Numbered from the stretch's first letter, positions 8,763 to 17,021 are shown. The stretch: 64,000 nt of DNA from Streptomyces clavifer (GCA_014651175.1 BMWJ01000010.1:124001-188000); one strand, 5' to 3'. Program-made: numbers and translations. The notes: a model not told the origin generated them from the letters alone.

Positions 8763-8787
8763 ACGGTAGCCGCTGGAACGCTACCGT
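8763..8787. promoter_or_regulatory. inverted repeat carrying two divergent -10 elements
   Basis: ACGGTAGC at 8763-8770 and GCTACCGT at 8780-8787 form a perfect 8-bp inverted repeat with a 9-bp spacer. Each arm contains TACCGT, a TAnnnT-type -10 box, one for each of the divergent genes at 8755 (minus) and 8820 (plus). The two promoters therefore face away from each other within 25 bp and may share regulation. Confidence 0.5.
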
Positions 8788-8819
8788 CGGGGCAGGGCGG
8801 GTAGAGGGAGAACCAACGC

Positions 8820-9941
8820 GTGGGGATCGAGAGCGACCAGCTTGTCTACGACTATCTGAGCCGGATCGGTGACCTGGCACAGCGGCAACAGCTGTCCTCG
8901 GGCGCCCGGATGAGACTTGTCGCGACGGTGCGGGGCGAGATCGACCGTCAGCGCGGGACGAACGGTTCGGACTCTCCGGCAGTGGTCCGGCGCATTCTCG
9001 GCCGGCTCGGTCCGCCGGACGAACTCGTCGCCGCGGCAGCCGAGTCGGGCGACGGAGAGGCGGGGCCGCCGGCCCCGCGGGCCGAGCCGGACGCGGCCCC
9101 CGCGAAGCCGCGCGCGGTGCCCCGGCCGCGGCGGGGCGTGCTCCGGAAAGACGCGTTGCGCAAGCGCGCGTCGGACGGGGGCGCTGCGCGGGAACCGGAC
9201 GGGGGCGCGACCCGGGAGGAGACCGGGGAACGGTCCGGCGGCGAGGGCCCGGTGCCCGGCTGGCCGTCCGCCTCGGCCCCGCACATGGTGGGTCTGGACG
9301 AGGCGGGGCCGCCGTCGGGGGAGCCCGAGTGGTGGCGGATCGAGCCGGGGCCGTTCGGCGAGGGCGATCCGGGTACGGCCGTGCCGGGGTTCGTGGGCGG
9401 GCTGGAGAGCCCGGAGCTGCTGCGGCCCCGGCGACCGGTGGTGGAGGCGGAGACGGAGCCGCCGGCGGACCCCGGGGCCGAGGAGGAAGCCGCCCCGGCC
9501 CCGGGGTCCGCCGCCGGCTCCGGAAGGCGGAAGCGGCTGCGGCTCCGCCGTCGCAGGCCCGTCGGCGCCGCACCCGCCCCGGCGGTCGTCGCCGGGAAGC
9601 CCGCGCTCGGGAACCCCTTCCTGCTTCTGGCCGCCGCGCTGCTGGTGGCCGGGGCGGTGCTGGGCTCGTGGATCGCGCTCGCGGCGGGCTGGCTGCTGGC
9701 CTACAGCTCGCGGCGGATCTCGCGCGCGGAGGCGAAGTGGATCGCGATGGGCCTGCCGGGCGTGGTGGTGGCCGGGGCCTTCGTGTGGCTGTGGGGCCGT
9801 ACGACGGGCCGCTGGGGCAGCCCCCTGGCGGAGGGCGCGATGGGTGACGCGATGACGGAGGCGTGGCCGGTGGTCCTGCGCACGGCCGCGGTGGCGTCGG
9901 CGGTGTACCTGGTGTGGCGGGCGCGGCACCTGCGGGGGTGA
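8820..9941 (+). CDS. membrane protein with N-terminal helical signalling-type domain
   Basis: A 373-residue protein of unknown function. Residues 1-60 (DQLVYDYLSRIGDLAQRQQL..VRGEIDRQR..VRRILGRLGPPDEL) resemble the small helical prefix domain (HAAS/DUF1700-like) found before membrane regions. Residues about 65-255 are a disordered Pro/Glu/Arg-rich stretch. Four hydrophobic segments follow between about 262 and 365. The GTG start has GGGAGAACC upstream. The divergent helicase-associated gene shares the promoter region. No catalytic motif is visible. Confidence 0.75.
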   Translation: MGIESDQLVYDYLSRIGDLAQRQQLSSGARMRLVATVRGEIDRQRGTNGSDSPAVVRRILGRLGPPDELVAAAAESGDGEAGPPAPRAEPDAAPAKPRAVPRPRRGVLRKDALRKRASDGGAAREPDGGATREETGERSGGEGPVPGWPSASAPHMVGLDEAGPPSGEPEWWRIEPGPFGEGDPGTAVPGFVGGLESPELLRPRRPVVEAETEPPADPGAEEEAAPAPGSAAGSGRRKRLRLRRRRPVGAAPAPAVVAGKPALGNPFLLLAAALLVAGAVLGSWIALAAGWLLAYSSRRISRAEAKWIAMGLPGVVVAGAFVWLWGRTTGRWGSPLAEGAMGDAMTEAWPVVLRTAAVASAVYLVWRARHLRG

Positions 9942-10115
9942 GGGGCGCTTCCGGGACGGCCGCTCCGGACGCCCGGGCGGGTGCACCCGTGCCGGGTGCC
10001 GGGGGCGGCCGTGGTGCCGGGCCCGCGGTGCCGGGCCGCGGCAGGCCGTCACGGCCGCGTGGGCCCGGGCAGTGGGGCGGGCGCCCTCGCCCACCCGTCT
10101 CGGCACAATGGTTCC

Positions 10116-10736
10116 ATGCCCCCACTTGCCCCGACGGTCGGCTTCGACCTTGACATGACGCTCATCGACTCGCGGCCCGGAATCAGGTCCGCCTACCTCG
10201 CCCTGTCCGCCGAGACCGGATACGCCATAGACACCGACCTGGTCGTCAGCCGTCTCGGCCCTCCGCTGGAGGACGAGCTGGCCCACTGGTTCCCCGCGGA
10301 CATGATCGCGGCGACCGCCGACCGGTACCGCGAGATCTACCCCGAACGCGCGATCACACCGACCACCGCGCTCCCGGGCGCCCGCGAGGCCGTCGAGGCG
10401 GTGCGGGCCCTCGGTGGGCGGGCGCTCGTCGTCACGGCCAAGTACGAACCGAACGCGAAGCTGCACCTCGAGCACCTGGGCATCGAGCCGGACGCGCTGA
10501 TCGGCGGGCTCTGGGCCGAGGGCAAGGCGCAGGCGCTCCTGGAGTACGGCGCGCACATCTACGTCGGCGACCACACCGGTGACGTGCGCGGGGCGCACGC
10601 GGCGCAGGCCCTGTCGGTCGGCGTCACCACGGGGCCGTGCGACGCGGACGAGCTCCGGGCGGCCGGTGCCGACGTGATCCTGCCAAATCTCACCGTGTTC
10701 CCGGCGTGGCTGCGGACCTGGGCAGGACGTTCCTGA
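10116..10736 (+). CDS. HAD-family phosphatase
   Basis: A 206-residue haloacid dehalogenase-type hydrolase. Motif I is VGFDLDMTLIDS (nucleophile Asp in DLDMT), motif II is the Thr of LVVTAKYE, a Lys lies in the WAEGKAQALL region, and motif IV is YVGDHTGDVRGA. The helical cap follows motif I (residues about 18-85), as in phosphoglycolate phosphatase-like enzymes. The substrate cannot be read from the sequence. The ATG at 10116 has no clear ribosome-binding site but a CACAAT element six bases before it, so it may be leaderless. About 170 bp of GC-rich non-coding DNA precedes it. Confidence 0.85.
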   Translation: MPPLAPTVGFDLDMTLIDSRPGIRSAYLALSAETGYAIDTDLVVSRLGPPLEDELAHWFPADMIAATADRYREIYPERAITPTTALPGAREAVEAVRALGGRALVVTAKYEPNAKLHLEHLGIEPDALIGGLWAEGKAQALLEYGAHIYVGDHTGDVRGAHAAQALSVGVTTGPCDADELRAAGADVILPNLTVFPAWLRTWAGRS

Positions 10737-10745
10737 CGGGCCCGC

Positions 10746-10982
10746 CTAGCGGGCGGCGGCGCGCTTCGGGGAGCTCTTCCACACCGACCGCACCACCCCC
10801 GCCGCGGCGATGAGGAAGCCCAGGCCCATCAGCATGCACACCGCATAAGCCACGGACGGGAACGGATCGGTGCCCAGGAACAGCGGGGCCACAGTGACCA
10901 GTGTGGCCAGTGCGCCGATGAAGAAGACGATCGCGCCGACCTGTACGAGCCGGTCGCCTGCGCCTGAAGGAGTAGTACTCAC
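10746..10982 (-). CDS. small two-helix membrane protein
   Basis: A 78-residue protein with two hydrophobic segments (about residues 13-35 and 43-66) and a basic C-terminus (RSVWKSSPKRAAAR). Function unknown. The GTG start follows a TACCCT -10 box (10989-10994) by six bases with no ribosome-binding site, so the message is probably leaderless. It converges on the HAD gene with only nine bases between stops and is divergent from the cold-shock gene. Confidence 0.75.
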   Translation of the reverse strand: MSTTPSGAGDRLVQVGAIVFFIGALATLVTVAPLFLGTDPFPSVAYAVCMLMGLGFLIAAAGVVRSVWKSSPKRAAAR

Positions 10983-11027
10983 CCGGCCAGGGTAGTTCCC
11001 ACCCCGGCGGAACCCGTCGGCGACGTC

Positions 11028-11055
11028 TTGTCTCCGGCCCCCGGGCCACTAGCCT
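11028..11055 (+). promoter_or_regulatory. promoter of the cold-shock gene
   Basis: TTGTCT at 11028-11033 and TAGCCT at 11050-11055 are 16 bp apart, a good housekeeping-type promoter. Transcription from it would give a leader of roughly 90 bases. That leader contains a perfect 7-bp stem (GCGGGTC at 11063-11069 with GACCCGC at 11075-11081) and a second stem, GAGCC/GGCTC, before the start codon. Confidence 0.5.
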
Positions 11056-11149
11056 GGGACCGGCGGGTCGTGGAGACCCGCTGTACTGCTATCCGGAGCC
11101 GTTTCCGCGGCTCTCCCACGCACCGACGAGTACGAGGACGAGGACAGAC

Positions 11150-11533
11150 GTGCCCACGGGTAAGGTCAAATGGTTCAATTCGGAAAAGGGCTTCGGCTTC
11201 CTCTCGCGCGACGACGGCGCCGACGTCTTCGTCCACTCGTCCGTACTGCCGGCCGGCGTCGATGCCCTCAAGCCCGGTCAGCGTGTCGAATTCGGCGTGG
11301 TCGCGGGCCAGCGCGGTGATCAGGCCCTGTCCGTGGTGATCCTCGACCCGACCCCGTCCGTGGCCGCCGCACAGCGGCGCAAGCCGGACGAGCTGGCGTC
11401 GATCGTGCAGGACCTGACGACCCTCCTGGAGAACATCACCCCGATGCTGGAGCGGGGCCGCTACCCCGACAAGGCCTCGGGCGCGAAGATCGCGGGCCTG
11501 CTGAGAGCGGTCGCCGACCAGCTCGACGTCTGA
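11150..11533 (+). CDS. cold-shock domain protein with C-terminal extension
   Basis: A 127-residue protein. Residues 1-66 are a cold-shock domain with both RNA-binding motifs (RNP1-like KGFGFLSRD and RNP2-like DVFVHSSVL). It is nearly twice the length of simple Csp proteins. The second half (KPDELASIVQDLTTLLENITPML..) is predicted helical and may mediate oligomerisation or partner binding. It starts at a GTG preceded by a purine-rich GAGGACGAGGACAG tract. It probably binds single-stranded RNA or DNA as a chaperone. The structured leader upstream fits temperature-responsive translation, but that is inference. Confidence 0.9.
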   Translation: MPTGKVKWFNSEKGFGFLSRDDGADVFVHSSVLPAGVDALKPGQRVEFGVVAGQRGDQALSVVILDPTPSVAAAQRRKPDELASIVQDLTTLLENITPMLERGRYPDKASGAKIAGLLRAVADQLDV

Positions 11534-11570
11534 GCGGCCGGGAGGACGGCCCCGGACCTTCGGCCGCTGC

Positions 11571-11584
11571 CCGGCGTGCGCCGG
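11571..11584. terminator. possible terminator between cold-shock gene and mqnD
   Basis: CCGGC at 11571-11575 pairs with GCCGG at 11580-11584 over a four-base loop, in the gap between the two convergent genes. It is GC-rich without a T-run; weak evidence. Confidence 0.3.
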
Positions 11585-11624
11585 CCCGGCGTGCGGTACG
11601 GCCGCCCGCCGGGCCGCGTCCGTT

Positions 11625-11661
11625 CCGTCAGCGGGCGCCGAATCCGTCAGCGGGCGCCGAA
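11625..11661. repeat. 18-bp tandem duplication across the mqnD stop codon
   Basis: CCGTCAGCGGGCGCCGAA occurs at 11625-11642 and again at 11644-11661, one base apart. The second copy contains the last codons and stop of mqnD (FGAR then TGA); the first copy lies just beyond the stop. It looks like a recent small tandem duplication that did not change the protein. Confidence 0.9.
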
Positions 11662-12537
11662 GGACAGCGCGTCCGGGCCCAGCGGCGGTACGAGCCCTTC
11701 GGCCGCCGCCCGCGTCAGCAGCCCGCGGATCGCCGCGTAGCCGTTGTCGCCGAGGTCGGCGGTGAACTCGTTGACGTAGAGCCCGATGTGCTGGTCCGCC
11801 ACGGCGGGGTCCATCTCCTGCGCGTGCTCCAGGACGTACGGGCGGGACTGCTCCGGGTCGTCCCAGGCCATGCGCACCGACGTGCGGACCGAGTCCGCGA
11901 GCTCCTGCAGCATCTCCTCACCCAGGGACCGCTTGGCGATGATCGCGCCGAGAGGGATCGGCAGACCGGTGGTCGACTCCCAGTGCTCGCCCATGTCGGC
12001 GAGGCTGTGGAGGCCGTAGTTGCGGTAGGTGAAGCGCGCTTCGTGGATCACGAGCCCGGCGTCCACCCGGCCGTCGCGCACCGCGGGCATGATCTCGTCG
12101 AAGGGGAGGACGACGATCTCGCCCACGCCGCCCGGCACCACCTCGGCCGCCCAGAGGCGGAACAGCAGGTACGCGGTGGAGCGCTCGCTCGGTACGGCGA
12201 CCGTCCTGCCCGTCAGGTCCGTGCCCGGCTCCTTCGTGAGGACGAGCGGCCCGCAGCCCCGTCCCAGCGCACCGCCGCACGGCAGCAGGGCGTACTCGTC
12301 GAGCACCCACGGCAGGACGGCGTAGGAGACCTTCAGCACGTCGAGCTCGCCGCGCTCCGCCATTCCGTTGGTGAGGTCGATGTCGGCGAAGGTGACGTCG
12401 AGGGCGGGCGCGCCGGGGATCCTGCCGTGGGCCCAGGCGTCGAAGACGAAGGTGTCGTTCGGGCACGGGGAGAAGGCGATCCGCAGCTTCGCACTCGGTG
12501 CGGCGGCTTCAGTCCCGGTTTCGGTCGTGTCGGTCAT
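11647..12537 (-). CDS. mqnD: 1,4-dihydroxy-6-naphthoate synthase
   Basis: A 296-residue enzyme of the futalosine menaquinone pathway that converts cyclic dehypoxanthinyl futalosine to 1,4-dihydroxy-6-naphthoate. Recognisable features are RIAFSPCPNDTFVFDAW near the N-terminus, the periplasmic-binding-protein-like fold, VPSERSTAYLLFRLWA and the catalytic-region HEARFTYRNYGLHSLADMGEHWE with GLPIPLGAI. The N-terminal 16 residues are a variable Thr/Ala tail. Its start overlaps the end of mqnB by 29 bases, so the two are cotranscribed and translationally coupled. The stop codon lies in a small tandem duplication. Confidence 0.95.
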   Translation of the reverse strand: MTDTTETGTEAAAPSAKLRIAFSPCPNDTFVFDAWAHGRIPGAPALDVTFADIDLTNGMAERGELDVLKVSYAVLPWVLDEYALLPCGGALGRGCGPLVLTKEPGTDLTGRTVAVPSERSTAYLLFRLWAAEVVPGGVGEIVVLPFDEIMPAVRDGRVDAGLVIHEARFTYRNYGLHSLADMGEHWESTTGLPIPLGAIIAKRSLGEEMLQELADSVRTSVRMAWDDPEQSRPYVLEHAQEMDPAVADQHIGLYVNEFTADLGDNGYAAIRGLLTRAAAEGLVPPLGPDALSFGAR

Positions 12538-13228
12538 GCTGGGTCCAACCTTCTACTACGGGTGCGGTCTTCCCGAACGCCTCGGTGAGCACGGCCAGGG
12601 CCTCGCCGATGCGCCAGGCGGCACGGTCGCGCGGGCCCACGGCATTCGAGACGGCCCGGATCTCGAGCGCCGGGACGCCGATCCGGGACGCGGCCTCGGC
12701 GACGCCGAAGCCCTCCATGGCCTCGGCGACCGCCCCGGGGTGCGCGGCCAGCAGCACGGCGGTGCGGGCGGCGCTGCCGGTCACGGTGGAGACGGTGAGC
12801 ACGGGTCCCGCCAGGGCGCCGGTGGCGGCCGCCACGTCCCGGACGAGGGCGGCGGGCGGCAGGAACGAGTCCCTTCCGAAGCCGAGACCGGTGACGGGTA
12901 CGAAGCCGTCGGGGGTCTCGGCGCCCAGGTCGGCGGCGACGATGCCGGTGGCCACGACCAGGGAGCCGACGGGCGCGGCGGGGCTGAATCCGCCGCCGAT
13001 GCCCGCCGAGACGACGAGACCGTACGGATCCGCAGCGGGTGCGGAGGCGAGGGCGAAGGCGGCGGCCGCCGCCGCGGCGGCCGGGCCCGCCCCTCCCGCG
13101 AGGACGTCGAACGGACCTGCGCGGTGCACCTCGGCGCCCGGCACCTCACGCACCTGGGCCGGGCCCCCGAACGCACGCGTGACCGCGTCCCGTTCGGCCG
13201 GGACGGCGGTCACGACAAGCACCCGCAC
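12509..13228 (-). CDS. mqnB: futalosine hydrolase
   Basis: A 239-residue nucleosidase of the MTA/SAH nucleosidase superfamily, which releases hypoxanthine from futalosine in menaquinone biosynthesis. The protein begins MRVLVVTAVPAERDAVTRAFGG. It has the Gly-rich GGAGPAAAAAAAAFAL helix start, the SAGIGGGF motif and the MEGFGVAEAASRIGVPALEIRAVSN segment, which holds the conserved acidic active-site region (ME..). A GAAGGA ribosome-binding site precedes the GTG start. It is first in the mqnB-mqnD operon. mqnA and mqnC are not in this window. Confidence 0.93.
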   Translation of the reverse strand: MRVLVVTAVPAERDAVTRAFGGPAQVREVPGAEVHRAGPFDVLAGGAGPAAAAAAAAFALASAPAADPYGLVVSAGIGGGFSPAAPVGSLVVATGIVAADLGAETPDGFVPVTGLGFGRDSFLPPAALVRDVAAATGALAGPVLTVSTVTGSAARTAVLLAAHPGAVAEAMEGFGVAEAASRIGVPALEIRAVSNAVGPRDRAAWRIGEALAVLTEAFGKTAPVVEGWTQHDRHDRNRD

Positions 13229-13256
13229 AGCGGTGGTCCTTCAGGAGGTCAGGGGA

Positions 13257-13763
13257 TCAGGAAGTCTTCTTGAGCTCGAAGTGCCAGACGCCCGTGAGCT
13301 TCTGTCCCTTCGTCTCGACGATGCTGATCTGCGTCTTGGACGCGGTCTCCTCGCCGGTCTGGCTGGCGAAGAAGGCGCTGCCCGGGATGGAGCGGTAGGT
13401 CTTCTTGTACGGCTCCTGCTCGGCCTGCTGGCCGTTGATGAACAGGGTCCAGCCGTTGTCCGCGATCTCCGGGTCGACGCCGAAGCGGACCTTGTCGTCC
13501 ATCGCGACCTTGACGGACTTCTCCGCCTTCTTGTTGAGGCAGCCCTGGACCTCGGACTCCTTGAGGGCCTTGCCGTCGTTGTAGCAGGCGGCCTCGGTGT
13601 TCACCGAGTTGTCGCCGACCGTCACGGTGGCGAGCGGCGTCGGCTTGTCGCAGGCGGACAGGACAAGGAGTCCCGCGGACACGGCACCAAGAGCGACGCC
13701 GATTCGACGGCCCTTACCGGAGAAGAACGCAACGGTCATGCGCCGAAGGTTATCGGTCGTCAC
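13257..13763 (-). CDS. DUF2771-like lipoprotein
   Basis: A 168-residue exported lipoprotein. After a basic N-terminus the hydrophobic segment ends in a lipobox LSAC (Cys at about residue 38). The mature part contains VGDNSVNTEAACYNDGKALKESEVQGCL, with Cys pairs that may form disulfides, and a WTLFINGQ beta-rich C-terminal half. It resembles the actinobacterial DUF2771 family; function unknown. The GTG start lies three bases after the stop of the MFS gene, so it depends on that gene for translation. An ATG eight codons in is an alternative start. Confidence 0.75.
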   Translation of the reverse strand: MTTDNLRRMTVAFFSGKGRRIGVALGAVSAGLLVLSACDKPTPLATVTVGDNSVNTEAACYNDGKALKESEVQGCLNKKAEKSVKVAMDDKVRFGVDPEIADNGWTLFINGQQAEQEPYKKTYRSIPGSAFFASQTGEETASKTQISIVETKGQKLTGVWHFELKKTS

Positions 13764-13766
13764 CGC

Positions 13767-15209
13767 TCACGCCACGCGGGGGTGTGGTGTGCCGCGCCGT
13801 GCGGCGCCCAGGAGACCCCGTACGGAGGCGCCGGCGCCGAGGGCGAGGATGCCGGCGGCGACGGACATGCCGAGTACTCCGTTGAGGGGGAGGGCGATGC
13901 CGATGGCGCCGCCGACCACCCAGGACATCTGGAGCAGGGTCTCGGACCGGGCGAACGCCGAGGTGCGCACCTCCTCCGGCACGTCCCGCTGGATCATCGC
14001 GTCCAGCGAGAGCTTCGACAGGGCCTGGGTGAACCCGGCGATCGCACCCAGTGCGGCGACCATCAGGGTGCTGAAGAACACGGCGGCGAGCACGGCGACG
14101 CCCAGGGCGAGCCCCAGGACCGTCGCGATGATCACCTCGGGGCCGCGGGCCCGGAGCCAGGACCCCACCGCCGTGCCGCAGGCGTTGCCGACCCCGGCGG
14201 CGACGCCCACGATGCCGAGCGAGACGGCGGCGCTCTGTCCGGAGAGCGGGTGCTCACGCAGCAGGAAGGCGAGGAAGAAGATCAGGAAGCCGGAGAGGGC
14301 GCGGTGCGAGGCGTTCGCCTGGAGGCCGTGCAGCACGGACGGGCCGACGGACCGCAGCCCCGGCGGCCTGTCCCGGGCCTCCTTCCTCCCGTTCTTCTTC
14401 TTGCCGTCCCTGGTGTCGGCCGGGCGTGGCGCCGGGGGCGCCTCCTCGCCGTGCGGCACGACGAGGCGGGCCCTGCGCTCGCCCTTCGCGGAGTCGACCT
14501 TGGGCGGCAGGGTGAAGGCGAGGACGGTCCCGCCGAGGAAGATCGTGCAGGCGCCGTAGAGAGGCCACGGCGATCCGATCATCTGGAGCCCGGCCCCGAT
14601 CGGGGCCGCCACACCCGTCGCCAGCAGGCCGGCGAGGGTGACCCGGGAATTGGCCTTCACCAGGGAGAAGCGGGGTGGCAGGAGACGGGGTACGACCGCG
14701 GATCTCACGACCCCGTACGCCTTGGAGGACACGAGGACGCCCAGGGCGGCCGGATAGAGCTCCAGGCCGCCCGTGGCCACCGCCCCCGACATGGTGATCG
14801 CCAGCACCGCCCTGGCGAACATCGCACTGGCCATCGCGGCGCGGCGGCCGTGCGGCAGGCGGTCCAGGAGCGGGCCGATCACCGGGGCGAGGAGGGTGAA
14901 GGGGGCCATCGTGACGGCGAGGTACAGGGCGACGCGCCCACGTGCCTCGTCCGTCGGGACGGAGAAGAACACCGTGGAGGCGAGCGCCACGGTGATCATG
15001 ACGTCGCCCGCCCCGTTGACCGCGTGCAGTTCGATCAGCTTGCCCAGGCCGGACTCGCCGGCCCCGTGGGCGTGGGTCGCCTTCCGGATGCCCTTCGCGG
15101 TGCCCGTGAACGGGGTCCGCAGGGCACGGGCCATCGCCCGGCCCCCTCTGCGGAGCGGGCCGGCCCCGTCGGAGGACCTGGCGGCAGCCACGTGGTCATA
15201 GTGCCCCAC
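13767..15209 (-). CDS. MFS-type membrane transporter
   Basis: A 480-residue membrane protein of the major facilitator type with about 10-12 hydrophobic segments. The loop after segment 2 carries GPLLDRLPHGRRAAM, a variant of the conserved MFS motif A. A charged cytoplasmic loop (about 240-295, rich in Lys/Arg) divides the two halves. The substrate is unknown. The N-terminal region of about 60 residues is hydrophilic. The GTG at 15209 or the GTG at 15191 could be the start; GGGG lies at a usable distance from the latter. It is cotranscribed with the lipoprotein gene downstream. Confidence 0.8.
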   Translation of the reverse strand: MGHYDHVAAARSSDGAGPLRRGGRAMARALRTPFTGTAKGIRKATHAHGAGESGLGKLIELHAVNGAGDVMITVALASTVFFSVPTDEARGRVALYLAVTMAPFTLLAPVIGPLLDRLPHGRRAAMASAMFARAVLAITMSGAVATGGLELYPAALGVLVSSKAYGVVRSAVVPRLLPPRFSLVKANSRVTLAGLLATGVAAPIGAGLQMIGSPWPLYGACTIFLGGTVLAFTLPPKVDSAKGERRARLVVPHGEEAPPAPRPADTRDGKKKNGRKEARDRPPGLRSVGPSVLHGLQANASHRALSGFLIFFLAFLLREHPLSGQSAAVSLGIVGVAAGVGNACGTAVGSWLRARGPEVIIATVLGLALGVAVLAAVFFSTLMVAALGAIAGFTQALSKLSLDAMIQRDVPEEVRTSAFARSETLLQMSWVVGGAIGIALPLNGVLGMSVAAGILALGAGASVRGLLGAARRGTPHPRVA

Positions 15210-15651
15210 GCTCCGCCGTCACGAACCATGATCGGGCCGGGGCGCGGCGACCGATCCCCCTGCGGGTGAGTGGTCCGGGAAGCGGTGGCATGGCTGAGCG
15301 GCGTCCGGAAGGGCGCGTGGACCAGGATTCCGCGAGCCGGATTCGTCCCTCTCCGTCCCTGCTCAGCTGTGGATCCGGCACTGTTCCGGTCCTTCTTGGG
15401 ACGGGCAGGTGGGCGCGGGGCGGCAGAGAGGGTAGCGTGCACTCACGCGCCACCAGCGGTTGTTCTTGGCCGCGCGCCTCTCCTCGATCCCGCAGAATGG
15501 GTGGCAGAAGGCGCGCCCGAGGCAGGCACAACGGGTGTGGACGTCGACGCGGCCCCCAGGTCCGCTCCGCCCGCACCTGTCATGGCTGAAATCGGACACC
15601 GATGGGCTCCCGGCGCGCTCGTGAGACGGCGTATGGAGAGAAGCGAGACCT
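15210..15651. other. 442-bp intergenic region without a recognisable gene
   Basis: The gap separates the divergent MFS and DUF3027 genes. Open frames exist on both strands but their translations are Arg/Pro/Gly-rich and lack any family resemblance. A TAGCGT -10-like element lies near 15435 and may belong to the DUF3027 promoter. Nothing else is supported. Confidence 0.6.
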
Positions 15652-16584
15652 GTGAGTGCTGCGACGACGCGAAGCCGTACGGCCCGTATCCCCGCCCCCG
15701 ACCGCCTGTGTGCCGAAGCGGTAGACCTCGCCCGCGAGGCGGCCGAGGAGGCCGCCTGGCCCGGAGTGGTCGGTGAACATCTGGCGCTGGTCTCCGAGGG
15801 TGACCGGGTCGTCACGCATTACTTCGAGTGCAAGGAGCCCGGCTACCGGGGCTGGCGCTGGGCGGTGACGGTCGCCAGGGCCTCCCGCGCCAAGAACGTC
15901 ACCCTTGACGAAACGGTGCTGCTCCCGGGGTCCGACGCACTGCTGGCCCCGGAGTGGGTGCCGTGGAGCGAGCGGCTGCGGCCCGGCGACATGGGGCCCG
16001 GCGACCTGCTGCCCACGGAGGCGGAGGACCCGCGTCTGGAGCCCGGTTACGCGGGCGAGGACGAGCCCCTGCCGAATTCGGCGGTCTCCGAGGTGTCCCA
16101 GGAGCTCGCGGCCCTCGTGGACGTGGAGGACGCGGAGCTGACGGTCCGGCCCGCGGGGACGAGCCGCGGCTCGATCGCCTCGGTCGCGGAGGAGCTCGGC
16201 ACACGGCGGGCGCGGGTGCTGTCCCGGTACGGGCTGCGGCTGGCGGCGGACCGGTGGGACGAGGAGTTCGGCGCGAAGACGCCGATGGCGCAGGCCGCGC
16301 CGGCGTCCTGTGTCAGCTGTGCGTTCCTGGTGCCGATGGCGGGCTCGCTGAAGCAGGCCTTCGGGGTGTGCGCGAACGAGTTCGCTCCGGCGGACGGCCG
16401 CGTGGTCTCGCTGGCCTACGGCTGCGGGGGGCACTCCGAGGCTGCGGTGATGCCGAAGACGAAGCCGACGCCGCACGCGCTGGACACGTTGCAGGTGGAC
16501 GACTATTCGCTGCGTCCCGCGGACGACTCCGGCTCGGTGCCGGCCGTGGCGGACGGTGCGACGGAGGACCTGGGCCACTCCTGA
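15652..16584 (+). CDS. DUF3027 family protein
   Basis: A 310-residue cytoplasmic protein matching the actinobacterial DUF3027 family: LAREAAEEAAWPGVVGEHLALVSEGDRVVTHYFEC, YRGWRWAVTVARA, DALLAPEWVPWSERLRPGD near residue 100, and a C-terminal Cys cluster (SCVSCAF, VCANE, GCGGHSE) that could bind zinc. Biochemical function is unknown. The GTG start has GGAGAGAAG upstream. A repeat-filled gap follows and then a large ATPase on the same strand. Confidence 0.85.
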   Translation: MSAATTRSRTARIPAPDRLCAEAVDLAREAAEEAAWPGVVGEHLALVSEGDRVVTHYFECKEPGYRGWRWAVTVARASRAKNVTLDETVLLPGSDALLAPEWVPWSERLRPGDMGPGDLLPTEAEDPRLEPGYAGEDEPLPNSAVSEVSQELAALVDVEDAELTVRPAGTSRGSIASVAEELGTRRARVLSRYGLRLAADRWDEEFGAKTPMAQAAPASCVSCAFLVPMAGSLKQAFGVCANEFAPADGRVVSLAYGCGGHSEAAVMPKTKPTPHALDTLQVDDYSLRPADDSGSVPAVADGATEDLGHS

Positions 16585-17021
16585 CGCTCCTGGCCGCCGG
16601 GGGCAGGGCCTGCGGTGCGCCCGGGTCCGGCGGGAGTGTGTCCTCAATCGCCGGACGGGCTTGGTGTGGGCCCTGTGAGGGGGAGGCCCTCAAGCGCCGG
16701 ACGGGCTTGGGTGGGGCTGCCCGGGGGCGGTCTGGTTCGGGGCGCCTCGATGGGGGTTTGTCCGCAATCGCCGGGCGGGCCCTGTATGGCCCTGCGCGGG
16801 ATGTCCTCGGGGCACCGGGCGGGCCCGGTGCGGCCCTGCGCGGGGATTCCACGGGCGGCGGGCGGGCTTCCCGCGGGCCGGTGCGGGCCGGGTCGTCGTG
16901 GGGCGGAGCCCGGACGTCCGGGGGCGAGGGCGCTCGTCCCGACGGTGGAGGCGGCTCCGGTCGCGGTACCTTCGGGCGCACACTGGGCGTCACGGGTCAC
17001 CGGAAGAGCGGAGTTACGAGC
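16585..17021. other. 437-bp gap filled with degenerate GC-rich repeats
   Basis: No gene is recognised here. The first two thirds carry degenerate copies of a 'CTCAATCGCCGGACGGGCTTG' type unit (listed separately). The last part (about 16880-17021) has no repeats and probably holds the promoter of the large ATPase gene, whose GTG is preceded by GGAG. Confidence 0.7.
16642..16828 (+). repeat. degenerate Streptomyces-type intergenic repeats
   Basis: Clear units lie at 16642-16663 (CCTCAATCGCCGGACGGGCT plus TG), 16688-16709 (same with CAAGCG) and 16762-16784 (CCGCAATCGCCGGGCGGGCC plus CTG). A decayed unit lies at 16805-16828. The spacing is about 45-75 bp. Such SGGCGGGCTTG-type units recur between genes of Streptomyces chromosomes; their role is not established. 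Each unit contains a partial inverted repeat around GCCGG. Confidence 0.75.

Noticed and set aside
15270..15776. 169-codon plus-strand frame in front of the DUF3027 gene
   Set aside because: Overlaps the real gene start in another frame, is rich in Arg/Pro/Ala, and shows no motif.
16642..16828. CRISPR-like array
   Set aside because: Units are degenerate, spacing is irregular, and no cas genes are nearby.
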